Positions 8,932-16,800 of a DNA stretch of 64,000 nt are shown one piece after another. How positions within the stretch are numbered: the stretch's first letter is position 1; the number at the start of each line of letters is the position of its first letter. The position numbers and the translations under genes are program-made. Source of the stretch: Dryocola sp. LX212 (GTDB lineage: Bacteria; Pseudomonadota; Gammaproteobacteria; Enterobacterales; Enterobacteriaceae); NCBI GenBank assembly GCA_041504365.1, contig CP167917.1, positions 1,860,001-1,924,000 on the forward strand, written 5' to 3'. The notes under the pieces were generated by a model that made no database searches, was not told the origin of the DNA, and saw only the letters and a program-made list of their open reading frames with translations.

Positions 8932-9366
8932 TTACCCCTGTGCAACCAGAACCAGCGCTGCGATGATGAAAACCAGCGCAATAATGCGTTTTCCGTCAAT
9001 TTTTCGACGTGACGTGCCCAGCAGGCCGTAATGGTCGATTATCAGGCTCTTAAACACTTGTCCCGCCAGGATACCAATCATCGTCATGGCGATACCGATG
9101 ACAGGTGTGGCGAGAGTCAGAATGACGACGTAGACAGGGCCGAGCACGCCGCCCAGCAGCTGCCATGACGGCTGCGCGAAAAACGACGGGCTATTGCGCG
9201 GGCTGAAAAATAGCATCAGCAGAAACGTCAGCGCGGCCCCCACGCCGAAGATGCTGAATGTGGCCCATAAATCACCCACTTCCCCTGCCAGCGGCCCAAG
9301 CAGGCCAGCCTCCACGGACAGCCCCATGCCGCCCGCGACAACAATTAAAATCAGTACCAGTTGCAT
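8932..9366 (-). CDS. YdcZ-family (DUF606) DMT membrane protein, paired
   Basis: A 144-residue partner of the downstream YdcZ-like gene. It begins MQLVLILIVVAGG and has five predicted membrane segments, with the repeated family features VEAGLLGPLAGEVG and IGILAGQVFKSLIIDHYG, parallel to the partner's VNGQLGSKVG and IFGQLTMSLLIDNFG. The ATG at 9366 is preferred over an in-frame start nearly 100 bases upstream, because membrane homology starts here. The divergent LysR gene begins 98 bases away and probably controls the pair. Confidence 0.8.
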   Translation of the reverse strand: MQLVLILIVVAGGMGLSVEAGLLGPLAGEVGDLWATFSIFGVGAALTFLLMLFFSPRNSPSFFAQPSWQLLGGVLGPVYVVILTLATPVIGIAMTMIGILAGQVFKSLIIDHYGLLGTSRRKIDGKRIIALVFIIAALVLVAQG

Positions 9367-9464
9367 AGCAATCGCTCTCACGTTTCCAGGCGAGGAAGAG
9401 TACGCCTGTTCAGATGTGAGAAAAATGCCATAATGCAGTAAACACCTGTGCATGATATGCATCA

Positions 9465-10415
9465 ATGAACAATGCCGGAAACATCAGCCTGCGCTCGCTG
9501 CTGATCCTGATCGACGTGTATGAAACGCAGAATTTTTCCGTGGTTGCGCGCCGGGAGGGGATCTCAGCTTCGCAGGTTTCGCGCATTATCCACCAGCTTG
9601 AGGACGCGCTCGGCCAGCAGCTGTTTTACCGCAATACACGCGCCGTCATACCGACCGAAAGCGGCCATCTTTTTGTCCGCTACGCAAGGGCAATGGCCGA
9701 TAATATGGAGGAAGCTCGCCGGGAGCTGGATGAGCGAATGCTCGAGCCATCCGGCCTTATCCGCATCAATGCCCCGGTATTTTTTGGCCAGCGGCACGTT
9801 GCCCCGGGCCTGCCTGGGCTCGCGGATCGCTATCCCCGGCTCAGCATTGAGCTGACGCTGACCGACGATTATATCGACCCCCACAAAGATGCCGCCGATG
9901 TCATTTTCCGCATCGGCGGACTGGCTGATTCCTCTTTCCACGCGCGCATCTTCGGGCAGCAGTACTATCACCTGGCCGCCTCGCCGGCGTACCTGCGCAA
10001 ATACGGTACGCCTGAAGGGCCAGGCGATTTAAGCCGCCACAATTGCCTGGTCTACCGCGGCTCGTCCGGGCCTAACCGCTGGCTGGTGCGTCAGCCGGGT
10101 GGGGAGTGGATTCACCAGTCCGTCCGCGCGCTGATGTCATCCAACAATGCTGAAACCCTGCTCATCGCGGCGCTGGGGGGCATGGGGATCGTGCTTTTTC
10201 CGGACTGGCTGATTGGCGAGAGGCTGCGGAGCGGCGAGCTGGTGGCAATCCTGCCGCAGATGGAGACGTCGATAAAGACGGAGCCGCAGAATATTGCGGC
10301 CATCTATCCTCATGCGCGGCACCTGCCTCTGACCGTCAGGGCGGTGATTGATTACTATGTTGAGACGTTCGGGACACCACTTTACTGGCAGTCAGAAACC
10401 GGTGCCCGAAGGTAG
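9465..10415 (+). CDS. LysR-family transcriptional regulator
   Basis: A 316-residue LysR protein. The N-terminal helix-turn-helix spans residues 8-65 (LLILIDVYETQNFSVVARRE, SASQVSRIIHQLEDALGQQL), followed by an effector-binding domain with PVFFGQRHVAPGLPGL and RIGGLADSSF. It is divergent from the two YdcZ-type transporter genes, the common layout for a LysR gene and its regulated exporter. Ligand unknown. Confidence 0.88.
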   Translation: MNNAGNISLRSLLILIDVYETQNFSVVARREGISASQVSRIIHQLEDALGQQLFYRNTRAVIPTESGHLFVRYARAMADNMEEARRELDERMLEPSGLIRINAPVFFGQRHVAPGLPGLADRYPRLSIELTLTDDYIDPHKDAADVIFRIGGLADSSFHARIFGQQYYHLAASPAYLRKYGTPEGPGDLSRHNCLVYRGSSGPNRWLVRQPGGEWIHQSVRALMSSNNAETLLIAALGGMGIVLFPDWLIGERLRSGELVAILPQMETSIKTEPQNIAAIYPHARHLPLTVRAVIDYYVETFGTPLYWQSETGARR

Positions 10416-10473
10416 GCTGGGGGAGGGCTGGGGCAGCTACGCAAGATTTCCGCTCGAAGAAAACGGGGATAAA

Positions 10474-10809
10474 TTAATCCGTCGCCGTTTCGCCGGGCCT
10501 GGTTTTTAACGATTCCAGATCGATTTCCGCATCGTTGGTTTCAAGCAGTTGCGTCAGCTGAATGAGGTTGTTGAACTCATTGAGCAGGATCTCCGCATCG
10601 GTTTTCAGCGGGGTATCGGCTGCGTCTAAAGCCGCGTTGATCGCCTTCCTGACGTTTTCCAACATTTCATTCATCCCGCCATTTTTTGCAATGGTGAGCA
10701 GCAGGGCGCCAATCAGCAGGGACTGCGCCTCAACCTTCGCCGCCAGCTGCTTGGCTTCGGCATCCATTTTGGAAATTTTAGCAATCACACCCAGTATCAA
10801 ATTTTTCAT
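10474..10809 (-). CDS. iraP: IraP-like anti-adaptor protein
   Basis: A 111-residue protein that aligns with E. coli IraP (86 residues), which binds RssB and blocks delivery of sigma-S to ClpXP. The match is at the N-terminus: MKNL start, the E-A-K-x-L-A-A-x-VEA heptad region (residues 17-28) and a hydrophobic stretch LLIGALLLTIAKN, then an acidic helical region ending in LLNEFNNLIQLTQLLE. The protein is predicted to be largely helical or coiled-coil and is about 25 residues longer at the C-terminus than the E. coli protein. It sits among homologues of sigma-S-dependent genes (yciF, yciG, yciE, osmE-like), a fitting context. Similarity is moderate and read by eye. Confidence 0.65.
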   Translation of the reverse strand: MKNLILGVIAKISKMDAEAKQLAAKVEAQSLLIGALLLTIAKNGGMNEMLENVRKAINAALDAADTPLKTDAEILLNEFNNLIQLTQLLETNDAEIDLESLKTRPGETATD

Positions 10810-11010
10810 AAAGCCTCTTTTATGCCAGAAAATCCCCGTGGATAAGGATGTGGTCAGGTAAATCTACAAGGATTTAAGCAGATCCGCTGAGTTAGTCAAA
10901 GCTAAAAATTGCCGCCAAAATAACGCTCAAAAAAAGATTAAACATCATATATTTGCCCCAGCGGCACGCTTCTCCCGTTTATGCCGACAGCATACCTTGC
11001 CGCAGTGAAC

Positions 11011-11024
11011 TTGATCCACATCAA
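11011..11024. promoter_or_regulatory. FNR box
   Basis: TTGATCCACATCAA is a perfect match to the FNR consensus TTGAT-N4-ATCAA. It lies in the 299-base gap between the divergent iraP-like gene (start 10809) and a small lipoprotein gene (start 11109), centred 91 bases from the lipoprotein ATG. With a class II site, a plus-strand start near 11059 would give a leader of about 50 bases. Either or both genes could respond to oxygen limitation. Site seen; regulation inferred. Confidence 0.6.
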
Positions 11025-11108
11025 ATTTCTTGTCAAAATGTGCTCTTGTTTTTCAATTATTTTGATTTTTAAACGGAAGATTTTCCACAGCGTGGGGTAG
11101 GAAGCCAA

Positions 11109-11270
11109 ATGAAGTATGTTTTTGCACTGGTCTTAAGTATGACGCTATCAGGCTGTACGGCCAGCGACTGGGTGGATGCCGCAGGCGGTATCATGCAGGC
11201 AACTGATAAGCAGGAAAAAGACGCCAGAAATAAACGGATAAAAGCTGCTAATAAAGCCGCGGGATATTAA
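11109..11270 (+). CDS. Small lipoprotein, 53 residues
   Basis: A short gene coding for MKYVFALVLSMTLSGC and a mature part of about 38 residues. The lipobox LSGC follows a clear signal peptide, so the product should be a lipid-anchored envelope protein. The mature part is Asp/Lys/Ala-rich (ATDKQEKDARNKRIKAANKA) and probably helical. GGAAG lies 7 bases before the ATG. An OsmE-like lipoprotein gene follows 39 bases later, so the two are likely one transcription unit. No named homologue recognised. Confidence 0.65.
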   Translation: MKYVFALVLSMTLSGCTASDWVDAAGGIMQATDKQEKDARNKRIKAANKAAGY

Positions 11271-11309
11271 TTTTTTCTTTTCAGACTATTAATTACAAAA
11301 GGAAAGGTA

Positions 11310-11621
11310 ATGCGTTATGCAATGCTGGCACTTGTGCCACTCTTAAGCGCCTGTAGCGTCTCTTTTATGAAGTATGACAACGAGCCGGTCGTGCAGGCGA
11401 CCTACGCCAACGGCGCAACCAAAAGTAAGGTTATTGCCGCTGGCGGCAAGCCGGACAGCGAAGTCAGCGTTCCTGAAATCAACGGTACCTGCGTTAACTA
11501 CACGCTGCGCAAAGCCGGGGAAACAATGCCGTTCTATGCTGCCTTTGATAGCAGCGGTAACCGTAAGCATTACGGCTATATTTCATGCCAGGAGGCGCGA
11601 GCGAAAGGTGTCTTTAAATAA
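11310..11621 (+). CDS. OsmE-like lipoprotein (SmpA/OmlA domain)
   Basis: A 103-residue lipoprotein: signal peptide MRYAMLALVPLLSAC with a lipobox LSAC, then a small alpha/beta domain. The core VIAAGGKPDSEVSVPEING is followed by TCVNY, FYAAFDSSGN and YISCQEA, which tracks E. coli OsmE (GKPSSEVS, GTCQTY, YFVALDDTG, GYQTC). OsmE is an osmotically induced, sigma-S-dependent outer-membrane lipoprotein of the BamE-like fold. AAGGAAAGG precedes the ATG. An imperfect hairpin lies downstream. Confidence 0.7.
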   Translation: MRYAMLALVPLLSACSVSFMKYDNEPVVQATYANGATKSKVIAAGGKPDSEVSVPEINGTCVNYTLRKAGETMPFYAAFDSSGNRKHYGYISCQEARAKGVFK

Positions 11622-11638
11622 AAGATGCTACGAATTTT

Positions 11639-11680
11639 ATTCCTCTTCTCCGTTCAGTTAGCCAGGAGAGGAATAAATTT
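11639..11680 (+). terminator. Putative terminator after the OsmE-like gene
   Basis: Arms ATTCCTCTTCTCC (11639-11651) and GGAGAGGAAT (11665-11674) can pair with a bulge, followed by AAATTTTGC. The T-run is short, so efficiency is uncertain. Confidence 0.4.
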
Positions 11681-11817
11681 TGCTCCGCATTTACTGATTA
11701 ACGTAAACGCCTTTGTGGGGAGAGGGCTTGTGGGGAAGTAATTAATCACGAAAAACTTGCTTATGAAAATAAGTTGCCCTCCCTTTATGTATTCCATTGT
11801 AATAAATAAGAGACTGG

Positions 11818-11835
11818 CCCGGTTAGCAAACCGGG
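11818..11835 (-). terminator. Terminator hairpin downstream of yciF
   Basis: CCCGGTT (11818-11824) and AACCGGG (11829-11835) form a 7-base-pair GC-rich stem with a 4-base loop. It sits 16 bases past the yciF stop and is followed on the minus strand by a T-rich stretch. Confidence 0.5.
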
Positions 11836-11850
11836 CAGCAAATTAACCTG

Positions 11851-12342
11851 TTATTTCGCGTTTTGATTAACTCCCGACTCCGCGAGGGTGGTTAATTTAT
11901 TATCGGCGGACTTCTCTTCCTCAAGCGTCTGGCCAAGAAGCTTTTTCGCCTCGCTGTAGCCCAGCAAATCTGCCAGAGTACAAAGCGTACCGTAGGCGGC
12001 AATTTCGTAATGCTCCACTTTCTGCGCTGCCGCGATGAGGCCTGCATCCCGCACGGCGCCTTTCTCCACGCCGTCGATAATCTCCTGGCCTTCTTCAATC
12101 AGCCCTTCCATCGCCACGCATTTCATGCGTTTCAGCCGGAAGTCAGGAATGCTGTCCACAACCTGATCGATGCGCTCAACCTGTCCCCGGGTCTCTTCAA
12201 GGTGACTGGTGAAAGCTTCGCTTAATTTCGGATTTTCAGATGCCCTGGCCAGTTTTGGCAGCGCACGCGTAAGCTGCTTTTCTGCACTGTAAGTATCTGA
12301 AAGGAGATGAACAAAAAGGTCTTCAATGGTTTTGATCTGCAT
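11851..12342 (-). CDS. yciF: YciF-like DUF892 ferritin-fold stress protein
   Basis: A 163-residue four-helix-bundle protein of the DUF892 family, very close to E. coli YciF: MQIKTIEDLFVHLLSDTYSA at the start, LEETRGQVERIDQV, RMKCVAMEGLIEEG, and AAQKVEHYEIAAYGTL carrying the helix with Glu/His positions of a possible di-iron site. The E. coli gene is sigma-S and osmotic-stress induced; the biochemical role is unsettled. yciG lies 102 bases upstream on the same strand. yciE, normally next in the operon, is displaced about 2 kb away on the other strand. Confidence 0.9.
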   Translation of the reverse strand: MQIKTIEDLFVHLLSDTYSAEKQLTRALPKLARASENPKLSEAFTSHLEETRGQVERIDQVVDSIPDFRLKRMKCVAMEGLIEEGQEIIDGVEKGAVRDAGLIAAAQKVEHYEIAAYGTLCTLADLLGYSEAKKLLGQTLEEEKSADNKLTTLAESGVNQNAK

Positions 12343-12444
12343 GATCGCTCCAGAATTCGCTCTTTATTTCATTAGGGGCAACATGGGCAAACCGATATTA
12401 CAGATTCGCCCATGCTTGTGGGGTGTTACTTAGTCAGGCCCGGC

Positions 12445-12630
12445 TTACTTTTCAGTCTTACGTCCGCCGCCATAGCTGTTTTCACCCCCTTTACGTCCGG
12501 CTTCCGAAGCACGCTGCGGGTCATTCTTGAAGTTCCCGCCGCTGTGCTGGCCGCCTTTACGTCCTGCGTCCGAAGCTTTTTCTCTGTCTTGCGCAAAATT
12601 ACCGGAACCGCCTCTATGTTGTTCAGCCAT
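12445..12630 (-). CDS. yciG: YciG, KGG-repeat stress protein
   Basis: A 61-residue hydrophilic protein with the KGG motifs of the GsiB/YciG family: AEQHRGGSGNFAQDREKASD, AGRKGGQHSGGNF and ASEAGRKGG. Such proteins are disordered and stress-induced; E. coli YciG affects swimming motility. The ATG at 12630 follows a GAGGA ribosome site; an upstream in-frame start would add 17 residues not found in the family. A TTGACA promoter lies about 70-95 bases upstream. Confidence 0.9.
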   Translation of the reverse strand: MAEQHRGGSGNFAQDREKASDAGRKGGQHSGGNFKNDPQRASEAGRKGGENSYGGGRKTEK

Positions 12631-12696
12631 AATGTCGTCCTCATGTTGCTTTGGAAAAAGATGATATGAAAAACATATCAATCGCGTCGAAATATA

Positions 12697-12724
12697 AAAT
12701 TAGCGTATGCTCAGGCAGTGTCAA
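12697..12724 (-). promoter_or_regulatory. Putative yciGF promoter
   Basis: On the minus strand TTGACA (12719-12724), a 16-base spacer and TAATTT (12697-12702) precede yciG. The -10 region reads GCTAATTT, compatible with the CTA-rich -10 favoured by sigma-S. The implied leader is about 60 bases. Confidence 0.45.
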
Positions 12725-13105
12725 ATTAATAAGGGATGTCATGGCGACGTTATTGTTCTAAAGCGAAACGGCAATGTTGTCCTTACAGCGGTGAAAACAC
12801 CTCCTAAATCTGCCTTTTATTCCATGAAGTTAGGGAGCCTGTCTGGGTAAATGTTTTTCGTGAGGATTTGGCGAATAAAAAATTGTTCGGAATGTAACGA
12901 TTTAATAATGAAAGGAGGGGGGGGGGTATAGAAATTTAATATCTCTCTGAGAAGGGCTAAAATAAAAATATCTCACCAGGAATAATCTTAAAAATAATGA
13001 TAAGCGGCAGCCCGGACCTAAGTAGATGTCTTCAGCGGAATTTTATGAAATACACCAGGATCCCATTACACCCTGACGTTCAGGGCAAAGGGACAGGAAG
13101 CTAAC
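12725..13105. other. Gap without a recognisable gene; G10 tract
   Basis: No convincing reading frame on either strand. It contains an uninterrupted run of ten G at 12917-12926, directly after AAAGGA. The left end of the gap belongs to the yciG promoter region and the right end to the broken 3' end of the alcohol dehydrogenase gene. Confidence 0.5.
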
Positions 13106-13882
13106 TCACGCGCTCCCTGGCCCGGCCTCTTCAGGCTCCTTCATCGTTTCCGTCAGGCCCGCATGGCAGCGCGCGATAACAGCAACGTCGTAGCGCTCAC
13201 GGGTAAATGCAAGGCGGTAATCATTGTGGTCAATCATAAAGATCTGCTCCGCCCCTTCGTAGCGGGCACAGGCCGCGCAAAGTAGGCCGACCGGACCGGC
13301 TCCGTAAATGGCCACGCGCGAGCCTTTTTTTATCTCCGCATTTTTTACCGCCTGCCAGGCGGTGGGCAGGATGTCCGACAGAAACAGAACTTTTTCATCC
13401 GGCAGGGAGTCCGGGACTTTAAACGGCCCCGTATTGGCTTTCGGTACGCGAACGTATTCCGCCTGGCCGCCGGGAACGCCGCCGTACAGGCTGCTGTAGC
13501 CAAAGAGGGCGGCAGGAGGCGTGATGTTCTTGCGGTTCAGGGCTGCCCCTTTGCCGCTGTTGGTGTTCTCGCAGGCCGCGTACTGGTGAAGGTGGCAGAA
13601 GAAGCAGTCGCCGCAGGCGATAACGAAAGGGATCACTACCCGGTCGCCTTTGCTGACGGCGGTGACGTCGGCACCGGTTTCAACGACTTCACCCATGAAT
13701 TCATGACCGAAAATATCACCGTGGTGGGTGCCGGGAATTTTGCCGCGGTAAAGGTGGAGATCCGAACCACAAATGGCGGTGGCGGTGACGCGCAGAATAA
13801 TATCATCGGCGGCCTCAAGCCCCGGGTCGGGCATTGTATCAACGCTAACGTTATGGGGACCATGGTAGGTAAGTGCTTTCAC
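13106..13882 (-). pseudogene. Truncated zinc-dependent alcohol dehydrogenase
   Basis: A 258-codon frame holding the first two-thirds of a glutathione-independent formaldehyde/alcohol dehydrogenase-like MDR protein (usual length about 390). Present: catalytic zinc region [12 protein letters not shown] and GHEFMGEV, structural zinc cysteines [16 protein letters not shown], and the Rossmann motif [14 protein letters not shown]. Homology stops after [14 protein letters not shown] (residue about 233). The last 25 codons are unrelated and Pro/Glu-rich, and the rest of the coenzyme and C-terminal domain is absent. A 3' deletion is the simplest reading. It lies where the yciGFE operon has been split. 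Confidence 0.75.
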
Positions 13883-14412
13883 AGGTATGCCTCCTGATTC
13901 GTTCGGGTTATTGTTTATTCGCTGTCATTAAGTAAACAATGAAAACACAAACGAAAAAAATTCCAGGACTGTTCTTAAAATAGAAATCTCGTTGACTTCA
14001 CTATTAGCCGCTACGCTATAACTAGCCTCATTAATAAGCGAGGCGGTTAATAAAACAGGCGGATGAAATAGTTAAATTAAACTGGGGGTCACCTGTTAGA
14101 TAACATGTTTTAACTTACTAATGACCAGCGAGTGATATGAATATTACTCCGAAATTAATCAAGAAAAGCCCCCTGGTGCGGCATTCCTGTGGGTAATGCT
14201 GGCTATACCGTCGTCCGGGCTGATGAAGCTCCTGAAGAAAGTGAACGGTAAAGCAGATCATCCTGTCACCTGCTATGATTTTTTTACGCTTCAGGCGAAT
14301 GTATTTCAGCCGAAGTGTCTGCATTACACAGGAATAAGGACTACTTAACCCGATCCTATGAATACTTTCCTGCTGTTAACCCTGTCAAATACTTAATGAA
14401 GGAGACACTCAT
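13883..14412. other. 530-base gap; possible promoter toward yciE
   Basis: No supported gene. A TTGACT (13992-13997) and a TATAAC (14017-14022, within CGCTATAACT) lie 19 bases apart on the plus strand; the -10 resembles a sigma-S element but the spacing is long. Only short frames under 20 codons occur between it and yciE, whose ribosome site AAGGAG precedes the ATG at 14413. Confidence 0.35.
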
Positions 14413-14922
14413 ATGGCAACTTACATTGAGAATTATCATGACTGGTTACGGGACGCTCACGCTATGGAGAAGCAGGCGGAATCCATGCTGGAAAAAATGT
14501 CCGAGCGAATCGAACACTATCCTGAGCTAAAAGCCCGGCTTGCCCAGCACCTTGAAGAGACCCGCCATCAACAAATGCTGCTGCAGGAAGTGATCGACAG
14601 AAACGGCATCTCCAACTCCACCCTAAAAGATACGATGAGTAAAATGATGGCGTTCGGCCAGACGATGGGCGGCATGATGACGCCGGACGAAGTGGTGAAA
14701 GGGGCAATCAGCGGCTATGTCTTCGAAAACTTTGAAGTCGCGTGCTACACCTCTCTGATCGCGGCGGCGGAGCTGGCGGGAGACCCTGCGGGGGCGGAAG
14801 TCTTCAGAACGATACTCAAGCAGGAACAGGCGATGGCTGACTGGGCACGCGATCACCTGCCGCAGGTCACCGAGCAATTTTTACGCCGTTCGGCAGCCCC
14901 GGATACCGAAGCCAAAAAATAA
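14413..14922 (+). CDS. yciE: YciE-like DUF892 ferritin-fold protein
   Basis: A 169-residue DUF892 protein that follows E. coli YciE closely: ENYHDWLRDAHAMEKQAESM at the start, LEETRHQQMLL, TMSKMMAFGQTMGG, VVKGAISGYVFENFEVACYT and MADWARDHLPQVTEQFL. Predicted four-helix ferritin-like fold with Glu/His metal-site candidates. A strong AAGGAG site precedes the ATG. In E. coli and Salmonella yciE follows yciG-yciF; here it is separate, on the opposite strand and without katN behind it. Confidence 0.88.
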   Translation: MATYIENYHDWLRDAHAMEKQAESMLEKMSERIEHYPELKARLAQHLEETRHQQMLLQEVIDRNGISNSTLKDTMSKMMAFGQTMGGMMTPDEVVKGAISGYVFENFEVACYTSLIAAAELAGDPAGAEVFRTILKQEQAMADWARDHLPQVTEQFLRRSAAPDTEAKK

Positions 14923-14954
14923 CTTTGGCTACGGCATACCCGTTTTTTAGCCGC

Positions 14955-14992
14955 AACAGGCCTGCCGGAAACTGTATTTCTGGCAGGCTGTT
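14955..14992 (+). terminator. Terminator after yciE
   Basis: AACAGGCCTGCCGGAAA (14955-14971) pairs with TTTCTGGCAGGCTGTT (14977-14992) with one bulge, followed by TCTTTC. It starts 33 bases past the yciE stop. Confidence 0.6.
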
Positions 14993-15012
14993 TCTTTCGA
15001 TTACGAAGGGTA

Positions 15013-15381
15013 TTAAACCTGAGGCTTTTCATACCTGGGAAGCTGAGTTATTTCATAATTTTTTGATCCCTGAACGATACATCTGTCAGGCTCCGGGCTG
15101 CCGGAATAAAACATATAATATTTTTCGCTTTCTGGAAAAAATACCAGGTCGTCACCGTTCTGAAAGCTAGTCACGCGAAATGGCACGTTCTCTTCCGTAC
15201 GATTTTTTTTCACGCCGGAGGCAATAATGAAATGGTCGCCCCATTTCATGGTGGATAGATTATGGCTAAAGCGTGAAATAACGACGTTTTTGCGCAGCGA
15301 ACAGGACAGTTGTGTAGCCGTAGCCGCATTGACGGCGGCAGGAAGTAAGCCAAGGAGGCTAACAAATAAGGTCAGTTTCAT
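15013..15381 (-). CDS. Exported protein of unknown function, 122 residues
   Basis: Has a standard signal peptide (MKLTLFVSLLGLLPAAVNA, cleavage after ANA-like VNA) and a mature domain of about 103 residues with two cysteines (SCSL and DRCIV) that could form one disulfide. The mature part is beta-rich by appearance (WGDHFIIASG, VPFRVTSF, DDLVFFPESEKYYMFY). It is convergent with yciE. I do not recognise the family. Confidence 0.65.
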   Translation of the reverse strand: MKLTLFVSLLGLLPAAVNAATATQLSCSLRKNVVISRFSHNLSTMKWGDHFIIASGVKKNRTEENVPFRVTSFQNGDDLVFFPESEKYYMFYSGSPEPDRCIVQGSKNYEITQLPRYEKPQV

Positions 15382-15566
15382 GTCAGATCTCTTTTTTATG
15401 AGCTTGTAAGGAAAGGTAACATAAAATGGTGCGGCTTGAAATTTCGTAACCCATTATTTACAAAAGATTTTGTTCTGAGCAGCTGAGAGAATTATCAGAT
15501 TATTATTGTTATAAACGTGAGGGTATTACTGATAAGCTGGCGGCGTCTATGCAAAAGGAAAATTTT

Positions 15567-15929
15567 ATGAATATGAAGAAACTTATCGCCGTTGCGCTAG
15601 GAGCAGTATTACTGTCGGGTTGTACCGTCCGCGTGGCGGATATGACAGTTGGCAGCACCAAAAATTATAATCTTAACGCTGCGAAATTTGTGAAGGGCAA
15701 ACGCGTTACGGGTGAAGACAAGGCGACAATTGTTATCTTCCCGCTGTCTATTCCAAGCGTAAAAACCGCGATGGACAGGGCAATTGAACAGGATAAGTGC
15801 GCCGTAGGCCTGAGCGACGTTGTTATTTACCAGCTTAACCACGCCTTCCTGTTTGGCAAATTTGGCTACCGCGTCGAAGGGACGCAGATTATCGACCGGA
15901 CGCAGGCAGGCTGCGAAAAGCGCTCATAA
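15567..15929 (+). CDS. Lipoprotein of unknown function, 120 residues
   Basis: Signal peptide MNMKKLIAVALGAVLLSGC ends in an LSGC lipobox. The mature part contains VADMTVGSTKNYNL, IVIFPLSIPSVKTAMDRAIE and two further cysteines (DKCAVGLSD, AGCEKRS). AAAGGAAAA before the ATG at 15567 supports this start rather than the upstream in-frame ATG at 15549. The pattern resembles a family of small enterobacterial lipoproteins without an assigned role. Confidence 0.7.
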   Translation: MNMKKLIAVALGAVLLSGCTVRVADMTVGSTKNYNLNAAKFVKGKRVTGEDKATIVIFPLSIPSVKTAMDRAIEQDKCAVGLSDVVIYQLNHAFLFGKFGYRVEGTQIIDRTQAGCEKRS

Positions 15930-16109
15930 ACAGATCTGGAGTCAGAACAGGCCTCGCGATCGGGGCCTAACCAGGTGACCTCATCCGCCTCGCATAACTC
16001 GACTATCCATCTGAAAAATCTATATTTAAATTTTACACTTTGTTGCAGTGCAGCATCTCATCGTGGGGGATAATCTACCCTCTTTTGCTTTTTTTAAGGA
16101 TGATTTGTT

Positions 16110-16520
16110 GTGAACAAACTTTTTCGTAACACCCTACTCGCCGTCGCTATCACCGCCGGTTTCTCCGTTGCCGCTCAGGCTGCGACTAACGATACCGTGC
16201 CTGCGCCGATGCAGGATCCCGTTGTTCAGCACCTGAAGCTTAGCAACGAGCAGGTGGCTAAACTCGAAGATCTGCACAATCAGTTCGACAGCAATATTAA
16301 AAGCATCAAAATCGACGGCTTTAAAGAAGGTGCTCTGCTGGACGTGGTGAAGTCAGGCAAATGGGACGACGCTAAAGTAAAGCAGCAGCTTGCCGCGTTC
16401 GGCCAGCTGGATCAGCAAGTTCGTTACTACCGCGTGAAGTACTATTTTGGCGTGAACCAGGTGCTGACGCCGGAGCAGCGCACCCAGGTGAAAGAAGACC
16501 TGGCTAATGCGATGAACTAA
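16110..16520 (+). CDS. Spy/CpxP-like periplasmic LTxxQ protein
   Basis: A 136-residue protein with a GTG start preceded by AAGGA. Signal peptide MNKLFRNTLLAVAITAGFSV ends near AAQA. The mature part is helical with LKLSNEQVAKLEDLH and the LTPEQRTQVKEDL motif near the C-terminus, the hallmark of the CpxP/Spy/ZraP family of ATP-independent periplasmic chaperones and stress sensors. The N-terminal half is less conserved, so I do not equate it with a named member. A hairpin terminator follows. Confidence 0.72.
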   Translation: MNKLFRNTLLAVAITAGFSVAAQAATNDTVPAPMQDPVVQHLKLSNEQVAKLEDLHNQFDSNIKSIKIDGFKEGALLDVVKSGKWDDAKVKQQLAAFGQLDQQVRYYRVKYYFGVNQVLTPEQRTQVKEDLANAMN

Positions 16521-16527
16521 GATAAGC

Positions 16528-16565
16528 GCCTTTCGGCCGGAAACGCCGCGCCGGAAGGCCATTTT
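16528..16565. terminator. Terminator after the Spy-like gene
   Basis: CCTTTCGGC (16529-16537) pairs with GCCGGAAGG (16550-16558), nine pairs with one G-U, followed by CCATTTTAC. It begins 8 bases after the stop codon. Confidence 0.5.
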
Positions 16566-16707
16566 ACACGTGCAGGCCTTCGAGCTTATCGAGAAACGAA
16601 ACCAGATGAGCCGATGCATCAAAAGTGTTCACCAGCATGAGGGGCCAAAGCAACCCCAGACAGAATAATAGCAAAGTTGCCGCTTTATCATCCCACTTCA
16701 TCGCCAT
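16564..16707 (-). CDS. Possible small membrane protein, 47 residues
   Basis: A 48-codon frame reading MAMKWDDKAATLLLFCLGLL and on through one transmembrane helix (residues 9-28) to a helical tail ending LDKLEGLHV. A GAGAT sequence precedes the ATG. It lies between the Spy-like gene and the HicB-like gene and its stop abuts the terminator hairpin. No homologue recognised; the single-helix layout is typical of enterobacterial small membrane proteins. Confidence 0.4.
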   Translation of the reverse strand: MAMKWDDKAATLLLFCLGLLWPLMLVNTFDASAHLVSFLDKLEGLHV

Positions 16708-16800
16708 TTTATCTCAGCCGTTGCAAACCAATAACCTCATGCTATCAGTAACCATGTGTAATTATATTAACATGCGATGATTTCAGCGCGCGGGAACGTG

